NCBI GenBank assembly: GCA_002914845.1 | Contig: JXTC01000265.1 | Coordinates: forward strand, 69,631-133,630 | Length of the DNA stretch: 64,000 bases | Source: Trema orientale | Lineage: Eukaryota; Streptophyta; Magnoliopsida; Rosales; Cannabaceae | Reading direction: 5' to 3' | Shown: positions 31,096-41,481 of the stretch, piece after piece | Position numbering within the stretch: the first letter of the stretch is position 1 | Layout of the letters: each line of letters opens with the position of its first letter | Notes under the pieces: generated by a model | Databases searched by the model: none | Told to the model about the DNA's origin: nothing | What the model saw: the letters and a program-made list of their open reading frames with translations, nothing else | Program-made: the position numbers and the translations under genes

Positions 31096-32160
31096 ATTAG
31101 TCTTTAGGCTAAATTGAGCTTCCTATTTTGGTAAATGCGAGCTTAAGAATGCGATGTTGTGAGGTCATCTCGAAACCCTTGAAGAGTCGTCAAATCTTGA
31201 ATCAGTTCTTTTTTGCACTTTTCCTGATAGACGCCACCACGTATCAATTTTTTCTCAAGAGTAACGAAACTCGAGGAGACTCCTCCGTTTCTCGAGCAAT
31301 TGTGATGATAGCGCTGACATCAGCCGTCGTTTTGTTTCAAATCGAAATTCAAATTTCGAGAATTAAATTCACTTAATTTCAGAATTCAATTCCCGCGTGA
31401 ATCTCGGCCATCAGATCCAAAAAGTAAATGTCTTGATCTACGGTTGTGATTTGATGAATCTTTAAAATAAATAAATACCCCTTCTTCTTTTCCTCTTTCC
31501 TTCTTTCATTTTCTCAGAAATCTGAAACACCTGTAAGCCAGAAAATTAACTCGGTGCTCCGATTTGCTCTTCAACCATCTTCTCCGGCGGTCTTCACCAA
31601 AACCTTCCAGGCAACGTTTCAAGTCCTTGAAAACAAGGTTAGCATCCGCCCTTCTCACTCTCATTTTCCTTAATATTTGTCGTTTATTACACACTGTGAT
31701 TTCCATAGAACTGGACTCTGATAATAAGAGAAATCTGGAACTTAGATGAAGAACCGTAGAGTATAATATCAAATTTTCAGAATTCTTCCTTATTATTTTG
31801 ATGAATTAATAGACGAACCCACAGGAGGAGATTAAGATTCGAAATGTTGATATCAAATCAGACATAGAGATAGGTAAATCGAATGACAGATTATTAAAGA
31901 ACTACTCGAACACTTTAGACGAACTCAAAGATCGCTTAGAGGACTGTCGAGATCTAGAGTAGTCGAATAGCTTGTTGTTGACAAATTCTAGGGTTTGTAG
32001 CCCCAAATTGTCCCAAACTGCTCGCATATAGTGGGTATTCCTGTAAAAATAGATAATAATACGCTTATTTCTAGGTCGCATTTTAGGTTAGTATAACTCA
32101 ATAATTTTACCTGTAGGATGATGCTCGCATAGGATTAAATATTTCCTGTTTATTTTTCAG
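31096..32160 (+). other. 5' region of the antisense gene: candidate promoter and leader
   Basis: No protein gene. The segment between the 3' LTR and the antisense gene contains an AT-rich motif (taaaataaataaataccc, ~31463-31480) followed by a CT-rich stretch (~31482-31515), the usual look of a plant promoter and leader. A pyrimidine-rich splice acceptor (gtttatttttcag) ends exactly at the ATG at 32161, so a 5'-UTR intron is likely. Its donor was not fixed. Confidence 0.4.
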
Positions 32161-34344
32161 ATGTCTAGTAGCGAAGAGTTTAGGGAGGGGAATGCGTTCT
32201 CAGGGGAGTCGTCATTCTCTGACGCGAGCACAAAGACTAGCTCTATAGATCTGGATGATTATATAGAGCAACCCGAAGTAGAAATAACAGGGACTGGACA
32301 AAGTAGTCCTCGCATAGGTGACCTCCCCCAAAACCAGTGGCCTCAACACATTAGGGATGCCCCTGAATATGCGAGAGGGTACCAGTATGTAGAGGATGAT
32401 TGGTCGTGTACTAACATAAAGACGAGCTGCAGCACGAACAAGCTCGAGAAGATCATTCGTAACTATAACATCAACATACTACTTCGTCTTCCCACAGAAT
32501 TTAATCGACTACATACTCCTCCTCGCGGTACTGCCTCATTCTCAGAGGCAGTTCTCAGATGCGGTGTCCACCTCCCGCTCCATCCATACATCAAATCAAT
32601 CGTCGACTATTACGGAGTCGTCCCTTATCAGCTAACCCCAAACACTTATAGATATATGGTAGGCTTGTATATACTATACCATAAACTTAGACTAGGATCA
32701 CCTACTCCTGAAGAATTCACTTGGTTCTACCAAGTGAAGTCAAACCCTTCAGATTTTGGCTTCTTTTATGCGGGCAAATGGTCGAATCAGGCAATAAAGA
32801 CCATCCATGGAGTTTGCAATAACATAAGAAAATGGAAAAATCCATTCTTCCATTTTGATTACGCTGACAACGGGTTCTTCCAAAACCCTGGTAAGTGGTT
32901 CTCTATCTCGACTTAAAACTCCATAAATATACTTTACCTGATCGTATTTATATTTCATCGCAGATAACAAAGAGCGCTCAGGACTTAACGAGGCACAACT
33001 CGCAAGAGTTTACAAGATAAACGACCTTCCAGTTGAAGAATTTGATTGGAAGAAGCTTGGGACAACCAAGAACTTAATCGCTTGCAGGCTATTCCCAAAA
33101 GGTGCCGCGCTCCCCTACTCTGCGAATCGTCCATCAAAGCCCTCGAGCTCGAAGAAAAAGAAATCGAGGAGGCAGAGAGAGACAGGTGGTGTTTCGTCCT
33201 CCAAGTCCAGGAAAAGAAAAACACTTACTCCTCCTACTGTCGAATTATCTCCAGAAGCTTCATCTCATATAGCCTCTCCACCGCAAGAAGGTAATTTTCC
33301 TCTAATCTCTCTTTTATCGCATTACATACCTCGCATGCTAACAAATCTTCATTTGTACAGATATGACTATCGGAAGCGGTCTGCGAGCTCCTTCTTCAAC
33401 TCTTGGATCTATGGCAAGATCCAAGACCCCAGACAATACGCCCCTCTCAACAAAAGGGAAAGAGAAGATCGACTCTTCTAAAAAGAGAAAAGTCGCCTTC
33501 GAGAATGTCCCGACTAGCTCGCCTCCTCCCCGGCCTTCTATGCCGACGAGCTATCCTGAGCCATCCAAGGTACCAGCTACTTCCTCTGCGGGGGCTAGCC
33601 AGGCTGACAAAGACGAAGAGATCTTCGCACATCTTCGTCAACTACCAGAAAAGGCTGGCCTGAGTGTGGCCTTCATTGATCGCTTCACCTCAGATGAAGT
33701 GTGGGAGACGATGAAGAAAAGGTCTCCTAGGATCGCATTCAGTGCCGCAATGCGAATGCTCGCAAATGTAAGTTTCTCAGTTTCTTTAAATTCTTGGACG
33801 CTTTCCTTGCGCTAATATGTTTTATATTTCAGACTGCTACAGCTGCTGTGTTGATGTATGACCCGGTCCTTGAGTGCATAGAAAAGGGTGAAAAGGTCGA
33901 AGAGATGACCCAGGCACTCGAGGACCTGAAGAAGACTTGTGAGGACCAGAAGAGTTCCTTTGAGTCAGAGAAGAAGCGGCTGTGCGAGGATCTGGCTAAG
34001 GAAAAGCTCGAGAAGAAGCGGCTTGAAGAGGAGAATGCAGAGCTAAAGAAGACCATCTCTCAACATCCAGATGCTTTAAGAGAGGTAGCTAAAGAGGCGG
34101 GTCGCAAGGCTGTTGAAGAGTTCAAGGCTACTGAAGGCAAGGAACTCGAAGAGAAAGCTAGCGATCTTGCCTCATCGACCATAATCTATAATATCTTCTG
34201 CGAGCATCCGGAGTTCGACTTTTCCATTCTTGGTGAGGATGTTGTCGAACTTGTTGAGAGGATGTTGTCGAACTTGTTGAGAGTTGGAAGCAGAGTGAGG
34301 CCGCAGAAGCATCAAAAGTTAGGGAGGATGCACCTGCAGAATAG
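32161..34344 (+). pseudogene. Antisense extra gene of the Tat element (PF04195-like 'gypsy type transposon' domain plus coiled coil), four exons, frameshifted near the end
   Basis: Exons 32161-32890, 32964-33290, 33361-33767 and 33833-34344 join in phase through introns 32891-32963, 33291-33360 and 33768-33832, all GT-AG. Exon 1 holds the conserved region found in plant gypsy-associated proteins annotated as Transposase_28 (LLRLPTEFNRLHTPPRG, VHLPLHPYIKSIVDYYGVVP, LGSPTPEEFTWFYQVK). Exons 2-3 are basic and Ser/Pro-rich (SSSKKKKSRRQR, a likely nuclear signal). Exon 4 is a long Glu/Lys coiled coil (QALEDLKKTCEDQ... ENAELKK). A 23-bp tandem duplication at 34238-34283 shifts the last ~20 codons; without it the exons sum to 650 codons ending at TAG 34342-34344. 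Function of such antisense proteins is unknown; they are not transposases in the strict sense. Confidence 0.8.
34238..34283 (+). repeat. 23-bp perfect tandem duplication in exon 4 of the antisense gene
   Basis: The unit beginning gatgttgtcgaac and ending ttgttgagag occurs at 34238-34260 and 34261-34283. Length not divisible by three, so it breaks the frame. Confidence 0.9.
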
Positions 34345-35067
34345 GCTTTATATATATATTTTATGTAAAATTTTAAGACAAATGCTTAATATTTTTGTAA
34401 TATATTTTGCTCGCACACAGGTGTGGGCTTTATTCTAAGAATTTTTTTTTTGAACGTTTATTCCTGCAAAATGAAAACAAACAGAATACTATAAATGTAT
34501 ATAATTTAACCAAGTAGTCAATTACTAAGTGACTGATCGGTACGCTATTGCGATTCGAATCCGACTAACTTAAAACGAGTTTTAAGTGTTAGGATAGGTT
34601 ACATCGCTTAAGAAAAACAACGAACGTGAGTGATGCTAACTCAATATTTGTTTTTCAAAAGTTCTATGTCAAAATAGAATATAGCAAGATATCATATCGA
34701 ACAATGAACGTTTTGCTTAATTACTTTGCTGTTCGAGGAGGAAAATTGCGTAATACGACATGCTATGGCATGAAGCGAGGAGAAAATCCTAAGATTTTAA
34801 GAAATTTTAGAAATTTGGCGATCTAAAATTCCAACCCTTCTAAATGAACGTTTTGCATAGTTCCTTAGGAAGCAAGTAGGAGATGACGATCTGATTCCAC
34901 TTCCCTCCCAAGTTTTATGATGTTCGAAGACTGCCATAAAACTACAAAAGTCGAACGAAATCAAGTACAATCGAAGTATGAAGAAATAACATCTTTATTG
35001 ATGAATTCCAATAAATAACAGGATGTCTCAGGCATTTTTGAAGATCTATGAAGATATACATGAAGAT
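34345..35067. other. Spacer between the converging antisense gene and pol 3' ends
   Basis: AT-rich, no supported coding sequence. It would carry the 3' UTRs of both convergent genes of the element. Confidence 0.5.
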
Positions 35068-35523
35068 TTACTGATAATATCGACGAAGTTGCTCTGCATT
35101 CCATGCATGCTCGATCTTTTGTCCTCCAGTACGAGCAAGCTTGTAAGTCCCAGGTCGAATGATGGCATCAATAACATATGGTCCTTCCCAAGAAGGTTCA
35201 AATACACCAGCACCTTGCTCTTTAGTGTTAGGTAAAACTTGTCGAAGAACAAGATCACCAACTTTGAATTCTCTATTTTTGACTTTAGAATTGTAATATC
35301 GAGCAGTGCGCTGTTGGTATGATGTAATCCGTAGTTGAGACTATTTGCGCCTTTCCTCCAAAAGATCGAGCTCAATCCTCATCAATGTATTATTTTGATC
35401 TTGCTCGTATGTAGATCGTCATAGAGAGCTCGCACCAATTTCAACTGGCACCATTGCTTCGTAGCCGTAAGTTAAAGAGAACGGACTCTCTCTAGTTGTG
35501 GTTCTTTGGGTGATGCGATAAGT

Positions 35524-36486
35524 TCATAATACTTCGGGAAGTATTTCTGGCCAAGCTCCCTTATGCTCTTCTAACTTCGTCTTCAAGTTTTGTTTAAGTA
35601 TCTTATTAATAGCTTCAACTTGACCATTGGCTTGCGGATGGACGACTGCGGAGAAGCTTTTCTTGATACCTAAGTTATCATAGAAGTTGCGAAACTCGTC
35701 GCAGTCGAATTGCTTTCCATTATCAGAAATTTTAGTGTGTGGTATACCATAACGACAGATTATAGACTTGTAAACAAAATCTGTCATCTTCTTTGTAGAA
35801 ATGGTACTTAAAGCTTCCGCTTCCGTCTACGTAGTGAAGTAATCCACTGCGACTACCGCATATTTTAATCCATCTCGTGCCAACGGGAGTATTCCAATAA
35901 TATCTATTCCCCAAACTGCGAACGGCCATGGGCTAGTCATCGAAGTTAAAGGAACATGTGGCATTCGAGGAATAGTTGCAAATCGCTGACATTTGTCGCA
36001 TTTCCGAGCGAACTTTATTGCATCCTTCTTCATAGTGGGCTAAAAGTATCATTGTCTAAGGGCTTTGTTCGTACGTGTCTGCCCCCCAGAATGATTCCCG
36101 TATATCCCTTCATGAATTTCCTTCATAATATAGTATGCCTGTTCTTCGTCAACACATAGCAATAATGGCGAACTAAAACTTCTCCGATAAAGTTTCCCAT
36201 CGTAGATAATATAGCGAGCTGCCTTCATCTGAAGTCGTTTTGCATCGTCTTTTTTCTCGGGAAGTTCACCATTTTGTAAATACTTCATTATAGGATCCAT
36301 CCATGTAGGTCTCTGATGAACTGGCATGGTCACTTGAGGCTCCACTTCGAGGCTTGGTTTTGCGAGGAATTCAACTGGCACTACCTTCAATAGTTCTGCA
36401 TCTTTTGTCGAAGCGAGCTTGGCTAGAGCATCTGCTTGAGTATTTTTAGCTCGAGGAAGAAGTTGAATGTTGTAAGCGGTAAACAT
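35524..36486 (-). other. Integrase region of Tat gag-pol
   Basis: Contains the HHCC zinc finger (HEGIYGNHSGG then CDKCQRF), the first catalytic Asp in WGIDIIG, the second in ISDNGKQFD, and the catalytic Glu in NGQVEAIN. All catalytic residues are visible, but stops at ~36049 and ~35827 interrupt it. The upstream end still carries the tail of the second RNase H (NTQADALAKLAS). Confidence 0.88.
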
Positions 36487-36495
36487 CGAGAACAG

Positions 36496-36780
36496 TCATT
36501 GCGCCTCTTGTAAATAAGCGAGCATTCTTCCCCCTACTGCTTGGTAATCGCCAATCACTTGATAAATCACCAACTGGGAGTCACTGTATACTTCGATCAT
36601 CTCGACCTTCATTTCTTGTGCGAGCTTGAGTCCAGCTATTAACGCTTCATATTCTGCCTCATTGTTTGATGCTAGAAATTCGAATCGAAGCGCACAATGA
36701 ATACTATGCCATTCAGGACTGATTAGCATTAAGCCCCCACCAGCTCCACTCTCATTTGATGACCCGTCGACATAGAGTTT
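36496..36780 (-). other. Second (archaeal-type) RNase H domain of Tat element
   Basis: Reads KLYVDGSSNESGAGGG (first catalytic Asp), then ASNNEAEYEALIAGLKLA (catalytic Glu) and YSDSQLVIYQV (next Asp), continuing to NTQADALAKLAS beyond 36486. This fold follows the usual gypsy RNase H and is the diagnostic extra domain of the Tat lineage. A stop after KPALDLSRL precedes it at ~36780. Confidence 0.82.
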
Positions 36781-37113
36781 CTACAGTCTTGATAAGTCCA
36801 AGGCAGGTTTTTTGATTACTTCGATGGAAAGATTGACGTCATAAGTGAACTCTGCAATAAAATCCACGAGAGCCTGACATTTGATCGCAACACGAGGTCA
36901 GAAATTGACGTCGAATTGGCTCAATTCAACCGCCCACTTGAGTAATTGTAAGACCTGCTTTAGTGGAAAATTTGTAAAAATCTCAATGGAATGTGCATGA
37001 AAATAAGGTCGAAGTTTCCTGGATGCGATAACAAGTGCTAACGCTAACTTCTCCATCTCTGGATATCTCGTTTTGGCATCAAGTAATCTCTTACTTACAT
37101 AATAGACAGGTCG

Positions 37114-37410
37114 CTATATATTTTTTTCTTCTCGAATTAACGCGGCACTTGTTGCATATTTGGAAACAGCGAGATATAAGTACAAATTTTTCCCCGATTT
37201 TAGTTTTGATAAGAGTGGAGGAGAACCCAAGTGTTTCTTTAGTTCTTGGAATGCCTGCTCGCACTTTTCGGTCCACTCAAACTTCTTCGATCCTTTCAGC
37301 ACTTCGAAGAATGGTTGGTATTTATCAGTAGATCTAGATACAAATCGACTTAGTGTGGCCACTCTTCCTGCCAGGCTCTGCACGTCTTTTGGTTTGCGAG
37401 GCGACTGCAT
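37114..37410 (-). other. RT connection / first RNase H of Tat element
   Basis: Carries SLAGRVATLSRFVSRSTDK and FEWTEKCEQAFQELKKHL, typical of the RT thumb-connection. It runs into the first RNase H (KNLYLYLAVSKYATSAALI), which continues after a stop as YYVSKRLLDAKTRYPEMEK. The first position normally held by a catalytic Asp reads YLAVS, so this RNase H is degenerate. Confidence 0.8.
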
Positions 37411-37455
37411 GTCAATTAGCGCTTGAATTTTTTGTGGATTAGCTTTAATACCTCG

Positions 37456-38484
37456 CTAGTTGACCATGAATCCCAGAAATTTTCCGAATCCTACACCAAA
37501 TGCACATTTCTGGGGATTTAGCTTCATCTGGTACTTCCGGAGAATTTTGAACATCTCGTCGAGATGTTTGACATGATTTTCAGCTTTCTTCGACTTCACC
37601 AATATATCGTCAACGTATACCTCCATTATTTTGCCAATTTGTTTTATAAACATCATATTAACAAGACGTTGATAAGTTGCTCCCGCGTTGATGAGTTCGA
37701 AGGACATCTTCTTGTAGCAGTACAACCCTCGATCAGTGATGAATGAAGTATGCTTCTCATCTAATTCGTACATGGAGATCTGGTTGTATCCAGAATATGC
37801 GTCTATAAAGCTCAAGAGTTCGTGTCCTGACGTCGCATCCACAAGCTGATCGATTCTTAGAAGCGGAAAACTGTCCTTCGGGCAGACTTTGTTGAGGTCA
37901 GTGAAATCGATACAAGTTCTCCACTTTCCGTTGGGTTTCTTTACCAAAACTGGGTTTGCGAGCCAGTTCGGGTAAAAAGATTCTCTGATGAACCTAATTT
38001 CGAGCAGCTTGTCCACCTCTTCCTTTAATGCAACGTAGCGTTCTGGATCCATTGCTCTTTTTTTCTGTCGTACTGGTTTTTTTGTCGTATCTATATTAAG
38101 ACGATGGCACATGATGTTCGGATCAATTCCCACTATATCCGAATGTTGCCATGCGAAGATGTCCAAATTCGACTTCAGAAAAGCGACCATCGTAGCTCGC
38201 ACGGGTTCTTGAAACTTTACCCCGATTTTAAGCATCTTTGAAGACTCATCAATTGACAAATCTTCCAAGTCTTCTATGGGTCCAATTTCGGCCTCTTTAT
38301 CGATTTCTTGAGGGTCGAGATCTTCGATTGACGCTTTGGTCGATACTTCACTTTGTAACTGGACCATCATTGTGCGAGGTGTCATATCTTTTTCTACGAG
38401 CTTCAATGAATTATTATAACAAGTCCGTGCATCATATTGGTTACCTCGTACTTCGCCTACTCCGTGCTGTGTTAAGAACTTCAT
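37456..38484 (-). other. Reverse transcriptase of Tat element
   Basis: Shows [32 protein letters not shown], the [12 protein letters not shown] segment and the catalytic [11 protein letters not shown], i.e. a complete gypsy RT palm. A nonsense codon at 37453-37455 follows FLGFMVN. Confidence 0.9.
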
Positions 38485-38511
38485 GGCGAGATGATAAATT
38501 GAAGTGACAGC

Positions 38512-38880
38512 TCAGAGTTCCCTTAAAGTTGGTCTTTCTAGCACAGCATTAAATGCGGAGGGGCAATCTACAACCAAGAATTGAGTCATTACTGTTGAAA
38601 CCCTAGGAGAAGTTTTAACGTTAACCATTAACTCAATCATGCCCCTAGGCATTATGTTATCACCAGTAAATCCGTAGAGTGGTGTGATGGCGGGTTTTAA
38701 GTCACAGTCACTCAAACCCATCTTCTTGAAGGCGTCATAGTATAGGATGTCGACAGCACTTCTATTATCGATTAATACTCGCCATAGCTGAGTGCTTCCA
38801 CAATTGATCTTAATGACTAGTGCGTCATTATGCGGGTAATGGACCTCCCTCGCATTCTGCTCCGTGAAGGTGATGTCCAT
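38512..38880 (-). other. Aspartic protease of Tat element, active site altered
   Basis: The retropepsin-type segment reads RVLIDNRSAVDILY; the usual D-T/S-G triad is D-N-R here, keeping Asp but losing Gly. Downstream FLVVDCPSAFNAVLERPTL matches the conserved C-terminal part of the domain. Confidence 0.8.
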
Positions 38881-40855
38881 ATCAGGTACCCGTTGAAACT
38901 TTTATGGTCATTGCTCAAGATGCATGATATTGGTCAATGGTTGCTGTCGAGCTTCTCTCGCTTATCTTTCCTGTGCCCTCCTCGAATTTCCACCAACATG
39001 CGGTCCCCCATAAATAGTTCGTACTTCTCGTTGAACTTATGGAGGTCGTTGCTAGTTTTCTTCTCTTCTTTCATTATTTTGCCGGGTGTATTGCCGTAAT
39101 TGCCATTCTTTTATTAATCTTTCGATTTCATCTTTCAGGGCGTAGCAATTGTTGGTATCGTGCCCAATATCATTGTGATACCGGCAGAACTTATTGGGAT
39201 CACGTTTCGCCCTTTCCCGTTTAATTGGCTCCGATTGACGATATCGCTCATTCTGATTTGTGACCGCATAGATATGATCTACGGGTGCACTCAGCTCAGT
39301 ATAGTTGTTGAATCTCATGGGAGCTTTTGGAACTTCCTGCCTCTTTAATTCGGGCTACTTCTCAATTGGCTGCTCGTTTTTTCTTTTGTTCGACTTTTTG
39401 TAATTGTTTTTGTTGCTGGTCGTGGTCGCATCTTTAGTTGAATCTTTTCCTCCTCCCTTCATCTTGTGAAGATTCTCACGTGAAGATTCCACTCTCAGAT
39501 GATGACCGACTCGTCGATAGAAGTCCTCAAGAGTTTTGCATTCCCGCTCGAGTAGCTCTTCTCAGAGTTTAGTTTCAGCTCGCACCCCGGCCATCAGCAG
39601 GGTTAAGACTCCTCCTTCAGGCGGGTTGCTGACTTTCGCCAATTCTGATGTAAAGCGATTAAGATAAGATCGCAGAGTCTCTTCTGGGCCTTGTCGAATG
39701 GCAGACAAACTGATTAACGGAACAGTGAAATTTTTAGCAGCCTGGAATTGTCTTAAGAAAGCAGTTTGAAGTTGTTGCCAAGACGAGAATGAACTAGGCT
39801 GGAGGCCTCGAAACCACTTTTTCACTGCTCCCGTGAGGGTTACAGCAAAGCATCTGCATTGTGCGAGGTCATCGACCCGGTGGAGCTCCACCAGATCGCT
39901 GAAGTGATCCATATAGTCATGTGGATCAGTTTTTCCATCAAAAGTATTTATGGTTAGAAGTTTGAATCCAACAGGTAAGGCAGCGGCTCGAACTTCCTCG
40001 TTGAATGGGTATTATTGATACCCATCAATGAGCTCATCATCCTAGCCAGCAATCGTCTCTAACGCGATCCTCAAATTATGAACATCAATATTCGGAGGAA
40101 GAGCATTAGTTGGTTGCGGGGGTAGTCTTTGATTGTTGTTACGGTGCATTGCAGGTTGGCCAAGCAGGGTCTGCTGCGACCTTTGTAAAGACTCTATTGT
40201 AATAGTGCGACGAGATCGACTTTGTTCGTGATGATGCGATATTGATCGCTCACGGCTACGCTGCTGTTCCAGGTGTTGTCTCAGATCCACAGGGTTTTGC
40301 CTTGGCTCCCTACTGATCCGTTCGAAGAAGCTTCTCGATTGACGATTCTGCTCGCTGCTCAGATGATCACGATTGACGGTTGTTCTCTGAGAAGATTGTC
40401 CATGATCACGATCAGTGCTCGAACTTCCAGTACCTGATTCTTGTGCCAAGTCCGCGACCTTGCCTTTGCCCTTGGAGGTGCGATCTATGTGATGCCCCTG
40501 TTGGGATCTAGGCTGATCGCGATTTTCTTCCTCTCGGATCCGAATTCCTTTCTCGAGCTGTCGAGTAGGACGATCTCTGGGGTGTTCTTGTTGTGGTGGA
40601 GTGACCATCTGTCCTTTGGCAAGTCGTCGTAGAGAATCATTAATTTGATTAGTAATTTGCTGAAGGTTCACTAGAGCATCCTCCATGCGATCCTGTCTTT
40701 GGACAATATTCTCTGGTGCGGTCGCGGCAGGTTGATCCTGAGCGGGATCGACCTGTGCAGCAGCAGTGTTTTGGCTAACTCCAGCGTTTCTGGTAGTGTT
40801 CCTGGTGTTTGCCATTATCGAAGAAGTGAAATTTACAAATTCTTTGCTGGAATAA

Positions 40856-40872
40856 CCCTCCTTCTAGCGCCA
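40856..40872 (-). other. Primer-binding site, Tat-type element
   Basis: TGGCGCTAGAAGGAGGG just inside the 5' LTR (two bases from its end). TGG... is the complement of a tRNA 3' CCA end; which tRNA was not determined. Confidence 0.75.
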
Positions 40873-40874
40873 AT

Positions 40875-41476
40875 TGTTGACGGAGGTTTTGTCAACAATG
40901 AATATAGGAAATTGCGAGATGTGGCTTATGTGTGAAAAAGATTGATAAAGCAAAGTAAATAAGGAGAAGAATTTTATAGTGGCTTAGCCCCAAAAAAGAT
41001 GAGCCTACATCCACTGTTCTTCACTATTTTCTGGAGAATTACAAGAGTTACTCTAAGCCTCAAGGTGAGAGCAAAGAGAGAATTTCAGAGAGAGTGTATA
41101 GTGGAGTGATTGTGTCGTATCTAACAATGAGATTGAGTCCCCTTTATATAGGTAAAGGTGACTCAATGTTTCCTAATTACACAATGGGTAAGTGCATAAT
41201 CAGATAATACAATTTTAGATAACAACACACAATCGGGTAACATCTCGAACTAAATAAAGGAATTACTCGATCTCCATTCAGAAGTTTGTTTCCTTTTCTT
41301 TGTAAAGTACCCATTTAATGAAGCTTGAACTGGTTTCCTTTTTCATGCTGGCCGCACCTATCGCATCTGGAGGAGGTTGCACTTCAATCAAGAAAACACA
41401 TGTGCGGCTTGGTGTAGACCGATCGTTGACTTTCCTTTCTTGGCGTTGACTGATGTGGATTTAAGATCGCATAAAA
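40875..41476 (-). repeat. 5' LTR of Ty3/gypsy Tat-type element
   Basis: 602 bp, partner of 30478-31079. TATA box TATATAAA (minus strand) at 41143-41150 should drive the gag-pol transcript. Outer terminus mutated (TTTTATGCG rather than TGTTATGCG). Flanked by GGAGT at 41477-41481. Confidence 0.93.
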
Positions 41477-41481
41477 GGAGT

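Larger units (their letters stand above)
35068..40815 (-). pseudogene. Tat-type gag-pol polyprotein, one 1915-codon frame broken by stop codons
   Basis: The gag ATG (40813-40815) and the terminal TAA (35068-35070) are in the same frame, and every recognisable segment between them is in that frame: no net frameshift, only nonsense codons. In order: Gln/Arg-rich gag N-terminus; Retrotrans_gag (VKKWFRGLQPSSFSSW); zinc-knuckle-like CRYHNDIGHDTNNC; protease; reverse transcriptase; two RNase H domains; integrase (HEGIYGNHSGG, CDKCQRF, WGIDIIG, DNGKQF, HPQANGQVEAIN); and a C-terminal segment ending LRRYY plus one residue. Stops include those at 40042-40044, 39562-39564, 39052-39054, 38512-38514, 37453-37455, 37114-37116, 36496-36498, 36049-36051, 35827-35829 and 35524-35526. 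Function was self-replication of the retroelement. Confidence 0.9.
30478..41476 (-). mobile_element. Ty3/gypsy LTR retrotransposon, Tat lineage, with antisense gene; inactive
   Basis: 10,999 bp with two 602-bp LTRs and GGAGT duplications. Element orientation is minus: primer-binding site TGGCGCTAGAAGGAGGG at 40856-40872 and polypurine tract GGAGCTGGGAGGAAAT at 31080-31095. Domain order is gag, protease, reverse transcriptase, RNase H, a second RNase H, integrase, which is gypsy order. The extra RNase H after the first, together with an additional gene between pol and the 3' LTR, is the known signature of the Tat lineage. The extra gene here is antisense (plus strand) and spliced. The outer base of the right LTR is mutated (ATAAAA instead of ATAACA). 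gag-pol carries many stop codons, so it is non-autonomous. Confidence 0.93.

Noticed and set aside
35046-35375. 109-codon minus-strand frame
   Set aside because: Out of frame with gag-pol; the true frame there encodes the integrase C-terminus ending at 35068.
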